From: Chryseobacterium sp. SN22
GTDB lineage: Bacteria; Bacteroidota; Bacteroidia; Flavobacteriales; Weeksellaceae
DNA: 64,000 bases
NCBI RefSeq assembly: GCF_008329705.1
Contig: NZ_VTSX01000001.1
Span: 124,001 to 188,000, forward strand
Direction of reading: 5' to 3'
The position numbers were made by a program, and so were the translations under genes. Below are positions 1-7,710 of this stretch, one piece after another. The notes under the pieces are model-generated. The model made no database searches. It saw only the letters and a program-made list of their open reading frames with translations, and was not told the origin of the DNA. Within the stretch, counting starts at the first letter, position 1; the number at the start of each line of letters is the position of its first letter.

Positions 1-365
1 GACGGCATCGTCACGACCGCAAAAGGCCTTTCAATATGGAATGATGCCCTTCACGAAGGAAAAATCCTGACTCCTGAAATGTACCGGTTCATGACCACTC
101 CGTCAGCAATGTCCCAGCATGATGTTTCGGAAAAGAAAAAGCAGGCTATGGTTATAATATCAGAATAGTAAACGATCAGGAAATTCCATATTTCGGGCAT
201 ACGGGTTTGGGTGACGGTTTTACTTCGCTCAATGTTTACTTTCCTAAAAGTAAAGTAAGCCTTATTATTCTGGAAAACCAGATGAATGAAAACAGTGATC
301 TGTATTATTACTTTGAAAAAGAAATCAAAAACATCATTTTAAGCAGCAATCTGGTGAAAGAATAA
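1..365 (+). pseudogene. beta-lactamase-family serine hydrolase, C-terminal part, frameshifted
   Basis: The left edge cuts this gene. Bases 1-143 encode a stretch (DGIVTTAKGLSIWNDALHEG and on) typical of the C-terminal half of serine beta-lactamase/penicillin-binding-like hydrolases, but that frame stops at 166. The family motifs GYGYNIRI and FGHTGLGDG continue from 144 in the next frame and run to a TAA at 363-365. Adding one A to the A5 run at 136-140 would restore a continuous protein (EKKKAGYGYNIRI). It is therefore a recent frameshift or a homopolymer sequencing error. The family hydrolyses esters or beta-lactam-like substrates, usually in the periplasm. The catalytic SxxK and YxN motifs would lie outside the window, so specificity cannot be judged. 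Confidence 0.75.
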
Positions 366-593
366 TTTGTTCGCACCTTTTAAAAACCGGCGTCCCATAA
401 AATTTTCCGGCTTCTACATCTCTTGTTATCTTTTTAAATGACAGTAATTTACCTGTATTCCGATAAATATTAAGTATCCGCTTATTTTTTTAATAAAAAT
501 ATTTTTTGCATTTATTTTTTTATTACATTTAATATCACAAAACAGTGAACTAAACAACAAGTTTGCTAAATATTAACCAAACAAAATAAAACT

Positions 594-1547
594 ATGAAAC
601 AGCTTCTGTTATCCATGATGGCATTTGTGACCATTGCGTCCTTTAATGCCTGTGCAGATTCAAATGCCGGCCAGGATCCTGCGCTTGCAAAGGAATTCAA
701 CGAAAATACCCAAAACTTCGGAAGAACCGTCCCGGTAACCATGGAAAAAGAAAACGGTAAATACCGGGTGAATTTTATCATCACCGCCCAGAATTTTGAA
801 ATCCAGGACAGCAGAGAAAATGCAGCCTACATTTCCATGATTGGGGAAGCTGTGAAAAATGAAACGCCGATCCATGTTTTTCTGAGAGCCAATACTAATG
901 AAATTGTAAGAGTAGACCCACCGACGGAAGAAGATATCCGTTATTTTAAATCGCTGCTTACGAAAGAAACACGTACGGAAACCCAGAAAGCCGTAAGTGT
1001 GATTCCGAACCAGGCTACGCTAAACAGCCTTTTCACCCAAATTAAGAACCAGTCCTGCGGAACATCCACCGCATCTTCTCCCTGCATAACCTTCAGATAT
1101 GCAGTTGACGGATGCTATGCCCGGGCTCACAAGATGAGACAGATTCTCCTTAATGCAGGATATGACTGCGAAAAACAGTTTGTTTACGGAAACCTGCGGG
1201 CTTCCACCGGCACCTGCTGCGTATCATGGGGATACCATGTGGCGATATTGGTAAGCTTTAGAAATTCTTCGGGAACGGTTGAGAAAAGAATCATCGATCC
1301 TTCCCTGTTCACCAGCGGACCGGTAACGGATACGGCCTGGAGAAATGCCTGTGTGAATACCAGCTGCGGGTCTGCATCGGCCTCTTCTTATGCGAACACC
1401 GCCGGAACTGTCTACTACAGAAGTCCGTCCGGCTCTTTACTTTACGATAACAATTATGTAAATACCAATTGTGTACTGACCACTTTCGCTTCTCTTTCCG
1501 GCTGTTCCCCCAGCCCTGCACCAAGTGTAGCAAGTTGTGGATTTTAA
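594..1547 (+). CDS. prgA: protein-glutaminase precursor (secreted protein deamidase)
   Basis: This 317-residue precursor hydrolyses side-chain amides of glutamine in intact proteins, releasing ammonia (EC 3.5.1.44). It has a signal peptide with a lipobox-like end at residues 1-20 (SFNAC, Cys20), a pro-region to about residue 132, and a 185-residue mature enzyme starting near A133 (AVSVIPNQ). The mature part closely resembles my recollection of the Chryseobacterium proteolyticum enzyme. The Cys-His-Asp triad is intact: Cys174 in DGCYARAH, His215 in SWGYH and Asp235 in RIIDP. Many paired cysteines fit a disulfide-rich extracellular protein. The gene stands alone between non-coding stretches and ends in a clear terminator. 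The pro-region is known in the family to block the active site until proteolysis. The gene symbol is from memory. Confidence 0.95.
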   Translation: MKQLLLSMMAFVTIASFNACADSNAGQDPALAKEFNENTQNFGRTVPVTMEKENGKYRVNFIITAQNFEIQDSRENAAYISMIGEAVKNETPIHVFLRANTNEIVRVDPPTEEDIRYFKSLLTKETRTETQKAVSVIPNQATLNSLFTQIKNQSCGTSTASSPCITFRYAVDGCYARAHKMRQILLNAGYDCEKQFVYGNLRASTGTCCVSWGYHVAILVSFRNSSGTVEKRIIDPSLFTSGPVTDTAWRNACVNTSCGSASASSYANTAGTVYYRSPSGSLLYDNNYVNTNCVLTTFASLSGCSPSPAPSVASCGF

Positions 1548-1560
1548 CCGAAAGCCATAT

Positions 1561-1590
1561 AGCTCCTGCATTTTGCAGGAGCTTTTAATT
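1561..1590 (+). terminator. rho-independent terminator after protein-glutaminase gene
   Basis: A perfect 10-bp inverted repeat, AGCTCCTGCA and TGCAGGAGCT, with a TTT loop is followed by TTTAATT. It starts 13 bp after the stop codon. Confidence 0.9.
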
Positions 1591-1811
1591 TATCATAACT
1601 ATGAAAATCTTTATTAATATTATTGTTTTAATCATAACAATTATCTGCTATTGCGGTAATTCCGGTTCACACGATCTAACGTAGTATAATCATTCTTTTA
1701 TTATAAATATCACATAAGATTCGGAGCATCTTGGGAAATTCGAAGTCGGAATTAATGTATGGTCAATAGACTAAGGAAATAATTCATTTAGATAAATATG
1801 ACGAAATTAAA

Positions 1812-1842
1812 TTGCACACAATTCAATTTGGCAATATCTTTG
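1812..1842 (+). promoter_or_regulatory. Bacteroidota-type promoter for nitroreductase gene
   Basis: TTG at 1812-1814 and TATCTTTG at 1835-1842 are separated by 20 bp, matching the Bacteroidota consensus of a -33 TTTG/TTG and a -7 TAnnTTTG. The inferred transcription start is near 1849, giving a leader of about 25 nt before the ATG at 1873. Confidence 0.75.
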
Positions 1843-1872
1843 CAGTATAGAATTTAATAAAAATTTAACAAA

Positions 1873-2505
1873 ATGTCATTAATAGAAGATTTAAACTGGA
1901 GACATGCGGTAAAAGCTTATGATCCGGCCAAAAAAGTATCGGAGGAAGATTTGAATAAAATTCTGGAGTCGGCAAGGCTTGCCCCTACTTCATCCGGACT
2001 GCAGCCTTTCCGTGTTATCGTAGTAGAAAATCAGGAATTAAAAGAAAAAATGGTTCAGGGCGCGTTGAATCCGGAAGTAATGAGGGATTCTTCCCATGTA
2101 TTGGTTTTTGCCGCCTGGGACAGCTATTCCGACGAAAAAATCGACAAGGTGTATGATCATCATACCGATGTAAGAAATCTGCCGAGAGGCCGTTTTTCCA
2201 GCTACACCGACAAAATAAAGGAGCTTTACGGAGCCCAGACGCCTGAAGAGCATTTTGCCCATACGGCCAGACAAACCTATATTGCCCTTGGATTGGCGAT
2301 GGCACAGGCTGCCGAACTGAAAATTGATACTACTCCGGCAGAAGGTTTCAGCAATGCAGTGGTAGATGAGATCTTAGGATTAAGAAATCTGGGATTGAAA
2401 AGCGTCAGTTTACTGTACATCGGATACCGGGACGAGAAAAACGACTGGCTTTCCCACATGAAAAAAGTGAGAATTCCTATGGAGGAATTTATCATTAAAA
2501 TGTAA
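1873..2505 (+). CDS. NAD(P)H-dependent nitroreductase family flavoprotein
   Basis: The 210-residue protein has the length and pattern of FMN-dependent nitroreductases (NfsB/YdgI-like). Visible family features are an N-terminal R10xxxK14 phosphate-binding pattern in NWRHAVKAYD, PTSSGLQPF at residues 38-46 on the FMN site, and a C-terminal GYRDEKNDW segment. Members reduce quinones, nitroaromatics or other electrophiles in the cytoplasm; the true substrate is not evident. It lies 27 bp upstream of ohrR on the same strand, has its own promoter, and no terminator separates them. Co-transcription with the peroxide-response pair is likely, suggesting a role in oxidative or electrophile stress. Confidence 0.9.
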   Translation: MSLIEDLNWRHAVKAYDPAKKVSEEDLNKILESARLAPTSSGLQPFRVIVVENQELKEKMVQGALNPEVMRDSSHVLVFAAWDSYSDEKIDKVYDHHTDVRNLPRGRFSSYTDKIKELYGAQTPEEHFAHTARQTYIALGLAMAQAAELKIDTTPAEGFSNAVVDEILGLRNLGLKSVSLLYIGYRDEKNDWLSHMKKVRIPMEEFIIKM

Positions 2506-2532
2506 AAAATTCAACTTTCAGTTTCAGAAGTT

Positions 2533-2967
2533 ATGGAAAATCCCGAATGCTTAAAACTCGATAATCAGCTCTGCTTTCCGTTGTACGTGATTGCCAAAGA
2601 GATTACGGGGCTTTACCGTCCGTTTCTGGATGAGCTCGACATTACGTATCCGCAATACCTTGTGATGATGATCCTTTGGGAACATGACGGCCTTCCGGTA
2701 AACAGTATCGGCGAAAAGCTCTATCTGGACAGCGGTACCCTCACGCCCCTGCTGAAAAGACTGGAAGCAAAAGGATTTATTTCCCGGAAACGGAAAAAAG
2801 AGGACGAACGGGTGGTTGAAGTATTCATTACGGAATCCGGGAAAGCCCTGCAACTGAAAGCCTGTGAAATCCCCGGGAAGCTTCTGCAGAAAATTGATGC
2901 TGCTCCCGAAGACTGGATCCACCTTAAAGAAAGTGTTCAGAAAATATTAAATAAAATAGAAAAATAA
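2533..2967 (+). CDS. ohrR: OhrR-like MarR-family organic hydroperoxide sensor/repressor
   Basis: A 144-residue MarR-family winged-helix protein. The N-terminal segment LDNQLCFPLY places a cysteine at position 14, equivalent to the peroxidatic Cys of OhrR proteins. The winged-helix core (about residues 45-110) includes LYLDSGTLTPLLKRLEAKG, the DNA-recognition region. In the family, oxidation of this Cys by organic hydroperoxides releases DNA and derepresses ohr. Its stop codon abuts the ohr ATG directly, so the two are translationally linked. No second cysteine pattern typical of 2-Cys OhrR was identified, so it may be the one-Cys type. The likely operator would be upstream of this gene or of the nitroreductase; I could not assign it. 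Confidence 0.92.
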   Translation: MENPECLKLDNQLCFPLYVIAKEITGLYRPFLDELDITYPQYLVMMILWEHDGLPVNSIGEKLYLDSGTLTPLLKRLEAKGFISRKRKKEDERVVEVFITESGKALQLKACEIPGKLLQKIDAAPEDWIHLKESVQKILNKIEK

Positions 2968-3390
2968 ATGAAAACCTTATACACCACAAAAGTTACGGCA
3001 ACCGGGGGAAGAAACGGCCACGTAAAAAGCGAAAACGGAATCCTTGATCTTGAAGTAAAAATGCCTAAAGCGTTAGGAGGAGCCAATGACGAATTCACCA
3101 ATCCCGAAATGCTTTTTGCAGCCGGATACGCTGCCTGTTTCGACAGTGCTTTAAACAGAGTAATTTCCCTGTCTAAAACGCAAACCGGAGAAACTACCGT
3201 AACTGCGGAAGTAAGCATCGGGCAACTTGAAAACGGAGGCTTCGGACTGGCGGTTCAGCTGGATGTCAACATTCCCGGCGTTTCTCAGGAAGAGGCTCAG
3301 TCTTTAACGGAAAAAGCCCATGAGATCTGCCCGTACTCTAACGCCACCCGCAACAATATCGAAGTGAAGCTTTTGGTAACGAACAATTAA
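2968..3390 (+). CDS. ohr: organic hydroperoxide resistance protein Ohr
   Basis: A 140-residue OsmC/Ohr-superfamily thiol peroxidase that reduces organic hydroperoxides, in known members using lipoylated proteins as reductant. Both catalytic cysteines are present: Cys57 in AAGYAACFDSAL and Cys121 in HEICPYSNATRNN. The conserved Arg near residue 15 (GGRNGHVKS) that orients the peroxide is also seen. The length matches the family. It is the last gene of the nitroreductase-ohrR-ohr group, and a strong hairpin terminator follows. Confidence 0.95.
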   Translation: MKTLYTTKVTATGGRNGHVKSENGILDLEVKMPKALGGANDEFTNPEMLFAAGYAACFDSALNRVISLSKTQTGETTVTAEVSIGQLENGGFGLAVQLDVNIPGVSQEEAQSLTEKAHEICPYSNATRNNIEVKLLVTNN

Positions 3391-3412
3391 GATTTACTTC
3401 TTATATAGTATG

Positions 3413-3441
3413 AAATCTGCTTTCCGGAAGCAGATTTTTTT
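3413..3441 (+). terminator. terminator after ohr
   Basis: AAATCTGCTT (3413-3422) pairs with AAGCAGATTT (3428-3437) around a 5-nt loop, followed by a T run. It ends the nitroreductase-ohrR-ohr transcript. Confidence 0.9.
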
Positions 3442-3512
3442 ATTTGATAAATATATATAGCGGATGTGGTTTCTATAATTCAAAGATCCGATAATTCGTT
3501 AAAAATTATCCG

Positions 3513-3520
3513 TATGTTTG
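3513..3520 (+). promoter_or_regulatory. -7 element for lactonase-fold gene
   Basis: TATGTTTG matches TAnnTTTG and lies 34 bp upstream of the TTG start at 3555. No good -33 TTG was found at the expected distance, so this is only half supported. Confidence 0.5.
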
Positions 3521-3554
3521 CCACTCAAAAGTTTCAATGCATTAAATCATATCC

Positions 3555-4676
3555 TTGAAAAATATCCTTTCTTTAATCATTATTTTCTCCTGCCTTTTTA
3601 AAATCCATGCCCAGCACACCTATGCTTTCTTCGGTTCTTTTAACCGGGATAAAGATACGGAAGGCCTGTATGTCTACGAACTGGATGCCCTCAGCGGAAA
3701 ACTTTCAAAAGTTACTTCAATTAAAGGAATCCTCAATCCTTCTTTCCTTACGGTTTCTCCCAATGGAAAATACGTTTTTGCCTGCACGGAAAGCAAGACG
3801 AAAAACGGAGGAAGTGTCAGCAGCTTTGCTTTTGATCCTGAAAGAAAGTCGCTCACGCTGATCAGCAAACAGAAAAGCGGGGGAGAAAATCCCGTTTATC
3901 TCACCGTTCATCAAAACGGAAAATGGCTGGTGAACGGAAATTACACGGAAGGCAGCATTTCGGTATATCCTGTTTCTGAAAACGGGCAGATTCAACCGTA
4001 TGTCCAGAATTTTCAGTTTACGGAAGGAAGCATAGACCCAAACAGGCAGGCACGGGCCCATATCCATTCCACCGTTTTTTCTCCTGATCTCAATTACATT
4101 TTTTTACCGGATCTGGGAGCGGATAAGATCAGGACGTACCGGTTTAAAAGTGAGGAGGAGCAGCCGTTACAACCTGCAACAATTCCCTTTACGGCAACGG
4201 TTCCCGGAAGCGGACCAAGACATTTCACCTTTCATCCCAACGGAAAATTTGCCTACTGCATTGAAGAGATGGGCGGAGCGGTAAGTGTTTATTCGTATGA
4301 TAACGGAAAGCTGGACTACCTCCAACGCATCGATACCCATTCTGAAAAGTACAGGGAAGATTTTGAAAGTTCGGATGTACACGTTTCGCCGGACGGCAGA
4401 TTCCTGTATGCCTCCAACCGTGGGAACGAAAACAACATTGCCATTTTTTCAATTCGTGATGACGGAACTTTAAAAACGGTCGGTTACCAATCCACCAAAG
4501 GAAAACATCCGCGGGTTTTCAATCTGGATCCGGAAGGCAAATTTTTAATTGCCACCAACGCCGGAACCGGTACGGTTGTCGTATTCAGAAGAAACCCGGA
4601 CACAGGACTGCTGAAAAAAGTGGGCAGAAAGATTAAGATTAAAAGTGTTTCGTGCGTGGAGATCAGGAAATATTAA
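3555..4676 (+). CDS. exported lactonase-family seven-bladed beta-propeller protein
   Basis: This 373-residue protein resembles the 6-phosphogluconolactonase (YbhE/Lactonase, PF10282) beta-propeller family. It has repeated blades with signatures such as LTVSPNGKYVFA, RHFTFHPNGKFAYCIEE and VHVSPDGRFLYASNRG. The residues RARAHIHS and GPRHFTFHPNG are conserved in the family. The start is TTG: an in-frame upstream ATG at 3537 runs straight into a stop, and TTG at 3555 gives a clean signal peptide (residues 1-19, ending KIHA). Export to the periplasm or surface makes a role in the cytosolic pentose-phosphate pathway unlikely; a sugar-lactone hydrolase or a binding role is possible. It stands alone with its own -7 element. 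Confidence 0.85.
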   Translation: MKNILSLIIIFSCLFKIHAQHTYAFFGSFNRDKDTEGLYVYELDALSGKLSKVTSIKGILNPSFLTVSPNGKYVFACTESKTKNGGSVSSFAFDPERKSLTLISKQKSGGENPVYLTVHQNGKWLVNGNYTEGSISVYPVSENGQIQPYVQNFQFTEGSIDPNRQARAHIHSTVFSPDLNYIFLPDLGADKIRTYRFKSEEEQPLQPATIPFTATVPGSGPRHFTFHPNGKFAYCIEEMGGAVSVYSYDNGKLDYLQRIDTHSEKYREDFESSDVHVSPDGRFLYASNRGNENNIAIFSIRDDGTLKTVGYQSTKGKHPRVFNLDPEGKFLIATNAGTGTVVVFRRNPDTGLLKKVGRKIKIKSVSCVEIRKY

Positions 4677-4823
4677 TCCTGTCTTTATTCCTTCTAAACG
4701 TTTAATATGAAGATGTACATTATTATCCCGGATCATGTCCGGATAAACCGGTTCCCGTTATAGCTGCCCATCACTGCATGTTATAAAAAACATAAATAAT
4801 CATTAAAATAAATAATTATCCTC

Positions 4824-5309
4824 ATGACTAAAACTGAGTTTCTGGATCTTTTACGGGAATCAACAACAGAGTGTTACAAATTTGCAAAAAATTATGTTGC
4901 TGATGATCTTCCCGAACGTTTTATCTATTGCGTTTCGCTCAACGTTTCCTATGATGATCCTCAACTTAAAGGATTTGATATTTACCCTGAAGATCATGAC
5001 CGCAGACTTGAAATGATAAAGGATACGGATGTTGCAGAGCTTCTGTACCGGAAAGGCAAAATACCGGTTTGGATCGACATTTCCGTAGAATGTGTTCACA
5101 GGCATACAACCGTCATCGAGCTTCTGTGTGCAGGACGTTTTTCTGATAAAAGCGAAGACTGTTATTATAACCATTATGATATTGTATCTCCATTTGGGGT
5201 CAAAAGCCCTACTCTTCCTTACGGCCATAAAGAGGGAGAAAAATTCAGATTAAAAAACAAGTATAAAAAATCTCTTTTAGGCAGGCTGACAGCATGGTTC
5301 AGTAAATGA
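4824..5309 (+). CDS. conserved hypothetical cytoplasmic protein
   Basis: A 161-residue protein that I do not recognise. It has no signal peptide or membrane segment. The middle carries an acidic stretch (DIYPEDHDRRLEMIKD), a beta-strand-like segment (PVWIDISVECV) and a His/Cys-rich patch (VHRHTTVIELLCAGR). The C-terminus is basic and ends in LTAWFSK. Codon use matches neighbouring genes, so it looks real. It is a single-gene unit between the lactonase-fold gene and the convergent deformylase-like gene. The overall look is of the small stand-alone proteins found near immunity genes, but nothing here proves that. Confidence 0.7.
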   Translation: MTKTEFLDLLRESTTECYKFAKNYVADDLPERFIYCVSLNVSYDDPQLKGFDIYPEDHDRRLEMIKDTDVAELLYRKGKIPVWIDISVECVHRHTTVIELLCAGRFSDKSEDCYYNHYDIVSPFGVKSPTLPYGHKEGEKFRLKNKYKKSLLGRLTAWFSK

Positions 5310-5360
5310 TCCAAATAAGGTTAAAGAAATTGAATTTACGTTAACCTATTGAACATCAAA

Positions 5361-5981
5361 TCACAACATCACTTTCTTAAAAGCATCCACCTTCTGATAG
5401 TGATCATTGGATCCCCTCTCCTTTTTATTGATAATCAGAATACCGGAAAGGTGGTCGATTTCATGCTGGAAGATGACGGCAGTAAATCCTTCGACAATTT
5501 CCGAATATTTCTGTCCTTTGAGATCAACATATTCCAATTGAATAACCAGACTGCGGTAAAACTGGTCCCGGAAATCGGGAATGGAAAGGTCGCCTTCCGG
5601 ACCGAGGTTCTGGATTTCGGATTCCCAGGTAATCAAGGGATTGATAAAATATTCCAGCGGTTCTCCCGGTTTGTCGAAACGTTGGACCCAGATCACTTTC
5701 CGGTTGATCCCGACCTGCGGTGCGGCAATGCCTACTCCACCGTCCGTGGACCGCAAAGATTCCTTCATCCTACTCACCAAAACCGCTGTGTTTTTATCCA
5801 GCGGATCGATTTCCGAGGAAAGCCCGAGCAAAGTATTGTGCTGATGTTCATCGGTCGTCTGGTAAATCGGCAAAGCCGTCCGGATATCCCCTTTATTAAT
5901 CAGGGAAATTTCATCAGCAGTAAGCTTCTGCGCATTGATGAAGCCGATAAAAAAGATCAATAGCAAAGAAAGTTTTCTCAT
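5361..5981 (-). CDS. exported peptide-deformylase-like protein with altered metal ligand
   Basis: The 206-residue protein has the peptide deformylase fold signatures. Motif I is GVGIAAPQ (residues 82-89) and motif III is QHEIDHLSG (172-180) with the two metal-binding histidines and catalytic Glu. Motif II, normally EGCLS, reads EGDLS (129-133): the metal-ligand Cys is replaced by Asp131, encoded GAC. An N-terminal signal peptide (1-17, FIGFINA) and about 60 extra residues precede the catalytic domain. Cytosolic Def removes formyl groups from nascent proteins; an exported copy cannot do that, so another hydrolytic or binding role is inferred. It is a single-gene unit, convergent with the upstream hypothetical gene. 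Confidence 0.85.
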   Translation of the reverse strand: MRKLSLLLIFFIGFINAQKLTADEISLINKGDIRTALPIYQTTDEHQHNTLLGLSSEIDPLDKNTAVLVSRMKESLRSTDGGVGIAAPQVGINRKVIWVQRFDKPGEPLEYFINPLITWESEIQNLGPEGDLSIPDFRDQFYRSLVIQLEYVDLKGQKYSEIVEGFTAVIFQHEIDHLSGILIINKKERGSNDHYQKVDAFKKVML

Positions 5982-5998
5982 ATTAATGGAATGTAGGG

Positions 5999-6032
5999 CA
6001 AAGGTAGATGATGTTTTTTAAGTTTTGACAAA
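5999..6032 (-). promoter_or_regulatory. promoter of deformylase-like gene
   Basis: On the minus strand TACCTTTG (complement of 5999-6006) matches TAnnTTTG, and a TTTG (complement of 6029-6032) lies 22 bp upstream. It is 17 bp from the start codon, giving a short leader. Confidence 0.6.
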
Positions 6033-6520
6033 CAAGACACGATTTTTCAGATGCCCTGTGTAAATGTAATACTGAAAAGCAATACGGAAAGATTCGGGTT
6101 GAGATTCCTACCGGAATGACAAAAGTGTGGAAAAATTCATCGATGATCTTTATTAAAAATCAATCATACTATTCGCAGCCAAAAATACTCCGTTTTTCAT
6201 CCCGCAGGGATCCAAACATAGTATTAGAGAGCAGCCCGAAAAGATTCGCAGAAGCTAAATTAATGTGAACTCGAAGTAAAGACTGAGTTTAAAGGCTTGA
6301 AGAAAAGAAGCTGGAGGCAGGAAGTTTATTCGATCACCATATCGATAACAGTCTAAAGTGTCTGCACTCCTTAAAGAAAAACTCTAATTAAAATTCCAGA
6401 CCATTTCCTGTGTTTTTTATTTTAATAACTGAAAACAATAAACATCATCGAATTCATGTTAAATTAGAAAATAATCTTCCCACTTAAAAAACCTGGCTCC
6501 TTTTACTTTTCCCCTGGCTC
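6033..6520. other. non-coding stretch with short dispersed repeats
   Basis: No convincing gene is present. I see small hairpins (ATTCC-TACC-GGAAT near 6108, ATCCCGCAGGGAT near 6200) of a type often scattered in flavobacterial intergenic DNA. At about 6490-6515 there is a GGCTCC/CTGGCTCTT motif that recurs near 22.79 and 23.13 kb. Confidence 0.4.
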
Positions 6521-7393
6521 TTAATAAGTTTTCGTCATATCCGTCGGGATCAACAGGTTAAAATCTGTCGGGATATAGTCTTTTTCCGGCACTTTCAGTT
6601 CGGGATATTCGGATTCAAAGACGGAGATCACCGTCATTTTCAGGTTCGGATTTTTCTTTTTGAGATACCAGTAGATACCGCCGAATTCCTTGCTGTGGTA
6701 ATTGCCGTTATAATGGATAAACGTTTTTCCGGACTGAAGACTTTTCAGGATCGATTCTGCCATGGTCGCATCCTTGATCGCCTGGGCCGAAATAAAATTC
6801 ATCACTTTCATTTCTTCCGCATGGTCGCCCATCATTTTTTTCATTTCGGGATAACCAGGCGTTTCCAAAGTTACCTTAATGGGCAGTTGGGCAATGTATG
6901 CTTTATCTTTCGCGGGCAGACTGTTCAGAGATTCCAGCCCTTCTTTTGATATTTGGGAAGCATATCTTCTGGGAACATTGGTGGCGATAAACGGTAATTT
7001 TTTATCTTTCGCAAAATCAACCAGCGGCTGGTAATCAGTAGCAAAATTGTTCCAGAGCCTTGCCGAATCCTTTAAGGTTTTGGCATCGAAGGTTCCGCTT
7101 AAGTATTTATTTAATTGGGGCTGATTGTCTCGTTCAAACATTTCCGCGCCTAAGATCAGCTGCCCCTTTTTTTTCTGATACAAAGCTTCGGTCACTTTCA
7201 GCTGCAGCCAGTGGTTGATGGAATTGTTGTGGTTTTCGCCGAAGAGTACGATGTCATAACCGGCCAGTTCATTCACCAGTTCTTCCGTTTGCACTTTATT
7301 CCCCTTTTTATCATAAAACTGATAGGATTTAAAATCCTGTGCGTAAAGCGAACAGAAAGCAACCAACAATATAGAGATAAGAATATTTTTCAT
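6521..7393 (-). CDS. ChaN-family haem-binding lipoprotein-like protein
   Basis: A 290-residue exported protein of the ChaN/Tiki-like superfamily (PF04187). The signal peptide is residues 1-18 (ending SLYA). The family motifs are FGENHNNSINH (51-61) and GAEMFERDNQ (82-91), and the C-terminal His-containing HYNGNYHSK segment is also typical. Campylobacter ChaN binds haem as a dimer and is linked to iron uptake; here the gene is just downstream of the haem-uptake operon on the same strand, which supports the same role. A strong terminator at 7661-7691 separates it from that operon, so it is probably transcribed on its own. No lipobox cysteine is present after the signal peptide, so it is probably periplasmic rather than lipid-anchored. 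Confidence 0.85.
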   Translation of the reverse strand: MKNILISILLVAFCSLYAQDFKSYQFYDKKGNKVQTEELVNELAGYDIVLFGENHNNSINHWLQLKVTEALYQKKKGQLILGAEMFERDNQPQLNKYLSGTFDAKTLKDSARLWNNFATDYQPLVDFAKDKKLPFIATNVPRRYASQISKEGLESLNSLPAKDKAYIAQLPIKVTLETPGYPEMKKMMGDHAEEMKVMNFISAQAIKDATMAESILKSLQSGKTFIHYNGNYHSKEFGGIYWYLKKKNPNLKMTVISVFESEYPELKVPEKDYIPTDFNLLIPTDMTKTY

Positions 7394-7660
7394 ACTGAAT
7401 AATTTTTAATGCAAATGACAACAATAAGAATCACAAAGATCACAATATAATTTTAAAGATAACTTCTGAATTTTTAAAACCTGTTTAAATTTAACTTAAT
7501 AATATATTTACATTTATCAAGCAAATAAATCTGCGGAATCTGCCACATCTGCGTGAATATAAAAAACAATTAAGCAGGCATAAGGGTCAAACTTAATTTC
7601 AGACAAACATCAGCCGTGTCATTTGTGAAACTATTTGTGACATTTGTGTTTAAGCTGAAG
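7394..7660. other. non-coding stretch upstream of ChaN-like gene
   Basis: AT-rich spacer with several near-copies of ATTTGTGA/CATTTGTG around 7610-7650. It should hold the minus-strand promoter of the ChaN-like gene, but no good TAnnTTTG element was found. A GAATAATTTTTA segment near 7404-7416 slightly resembles the operator-like elements at 15.36 and 16.46 kb. Confidence 0.3.
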
Positions 7661-7691
7661 AAAAAGCCGCCCTGCAAAGAACAGGACGGCC
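7661..7691 (-). terminator. terminator of the haem-uptake operon
   Basis: On the minus strand GCCGTCCTG and CAGGGCGGC form a 9-bp stem with one G-T pair around a 7-nt loop, followed by TTTTTC. It lies 20 bp after the haem-degrading factor stop codon. Confidence 0.85.
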
Positions 7692-7710
7692 TTAAAAACA
7701 ATCTAACTAT

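Noticed and set aside
135-141. Programmed -1 frameshift site (GAAAAAG) in the left-edge gene
   Set aside because: Not a standard slippery heptamer and no downstream stimulator seen; mutation or sequencing error is simpler.
1601-1684. 27-codon frame with a hydrophobic start and a lipobox-like IICYC, just after the protein-glutaminase terminator
   Set aside because: Too short, no ribosome-binding or promoter context, and the sequence is very AT-rich; probably chance.
5349-5963. 204-codon plus-strand frame opposite the deformylase-like gene
   Set aside because: It mirrors the minus-strand gene, which has clear family motifs and a signal peptide; this strand has none.
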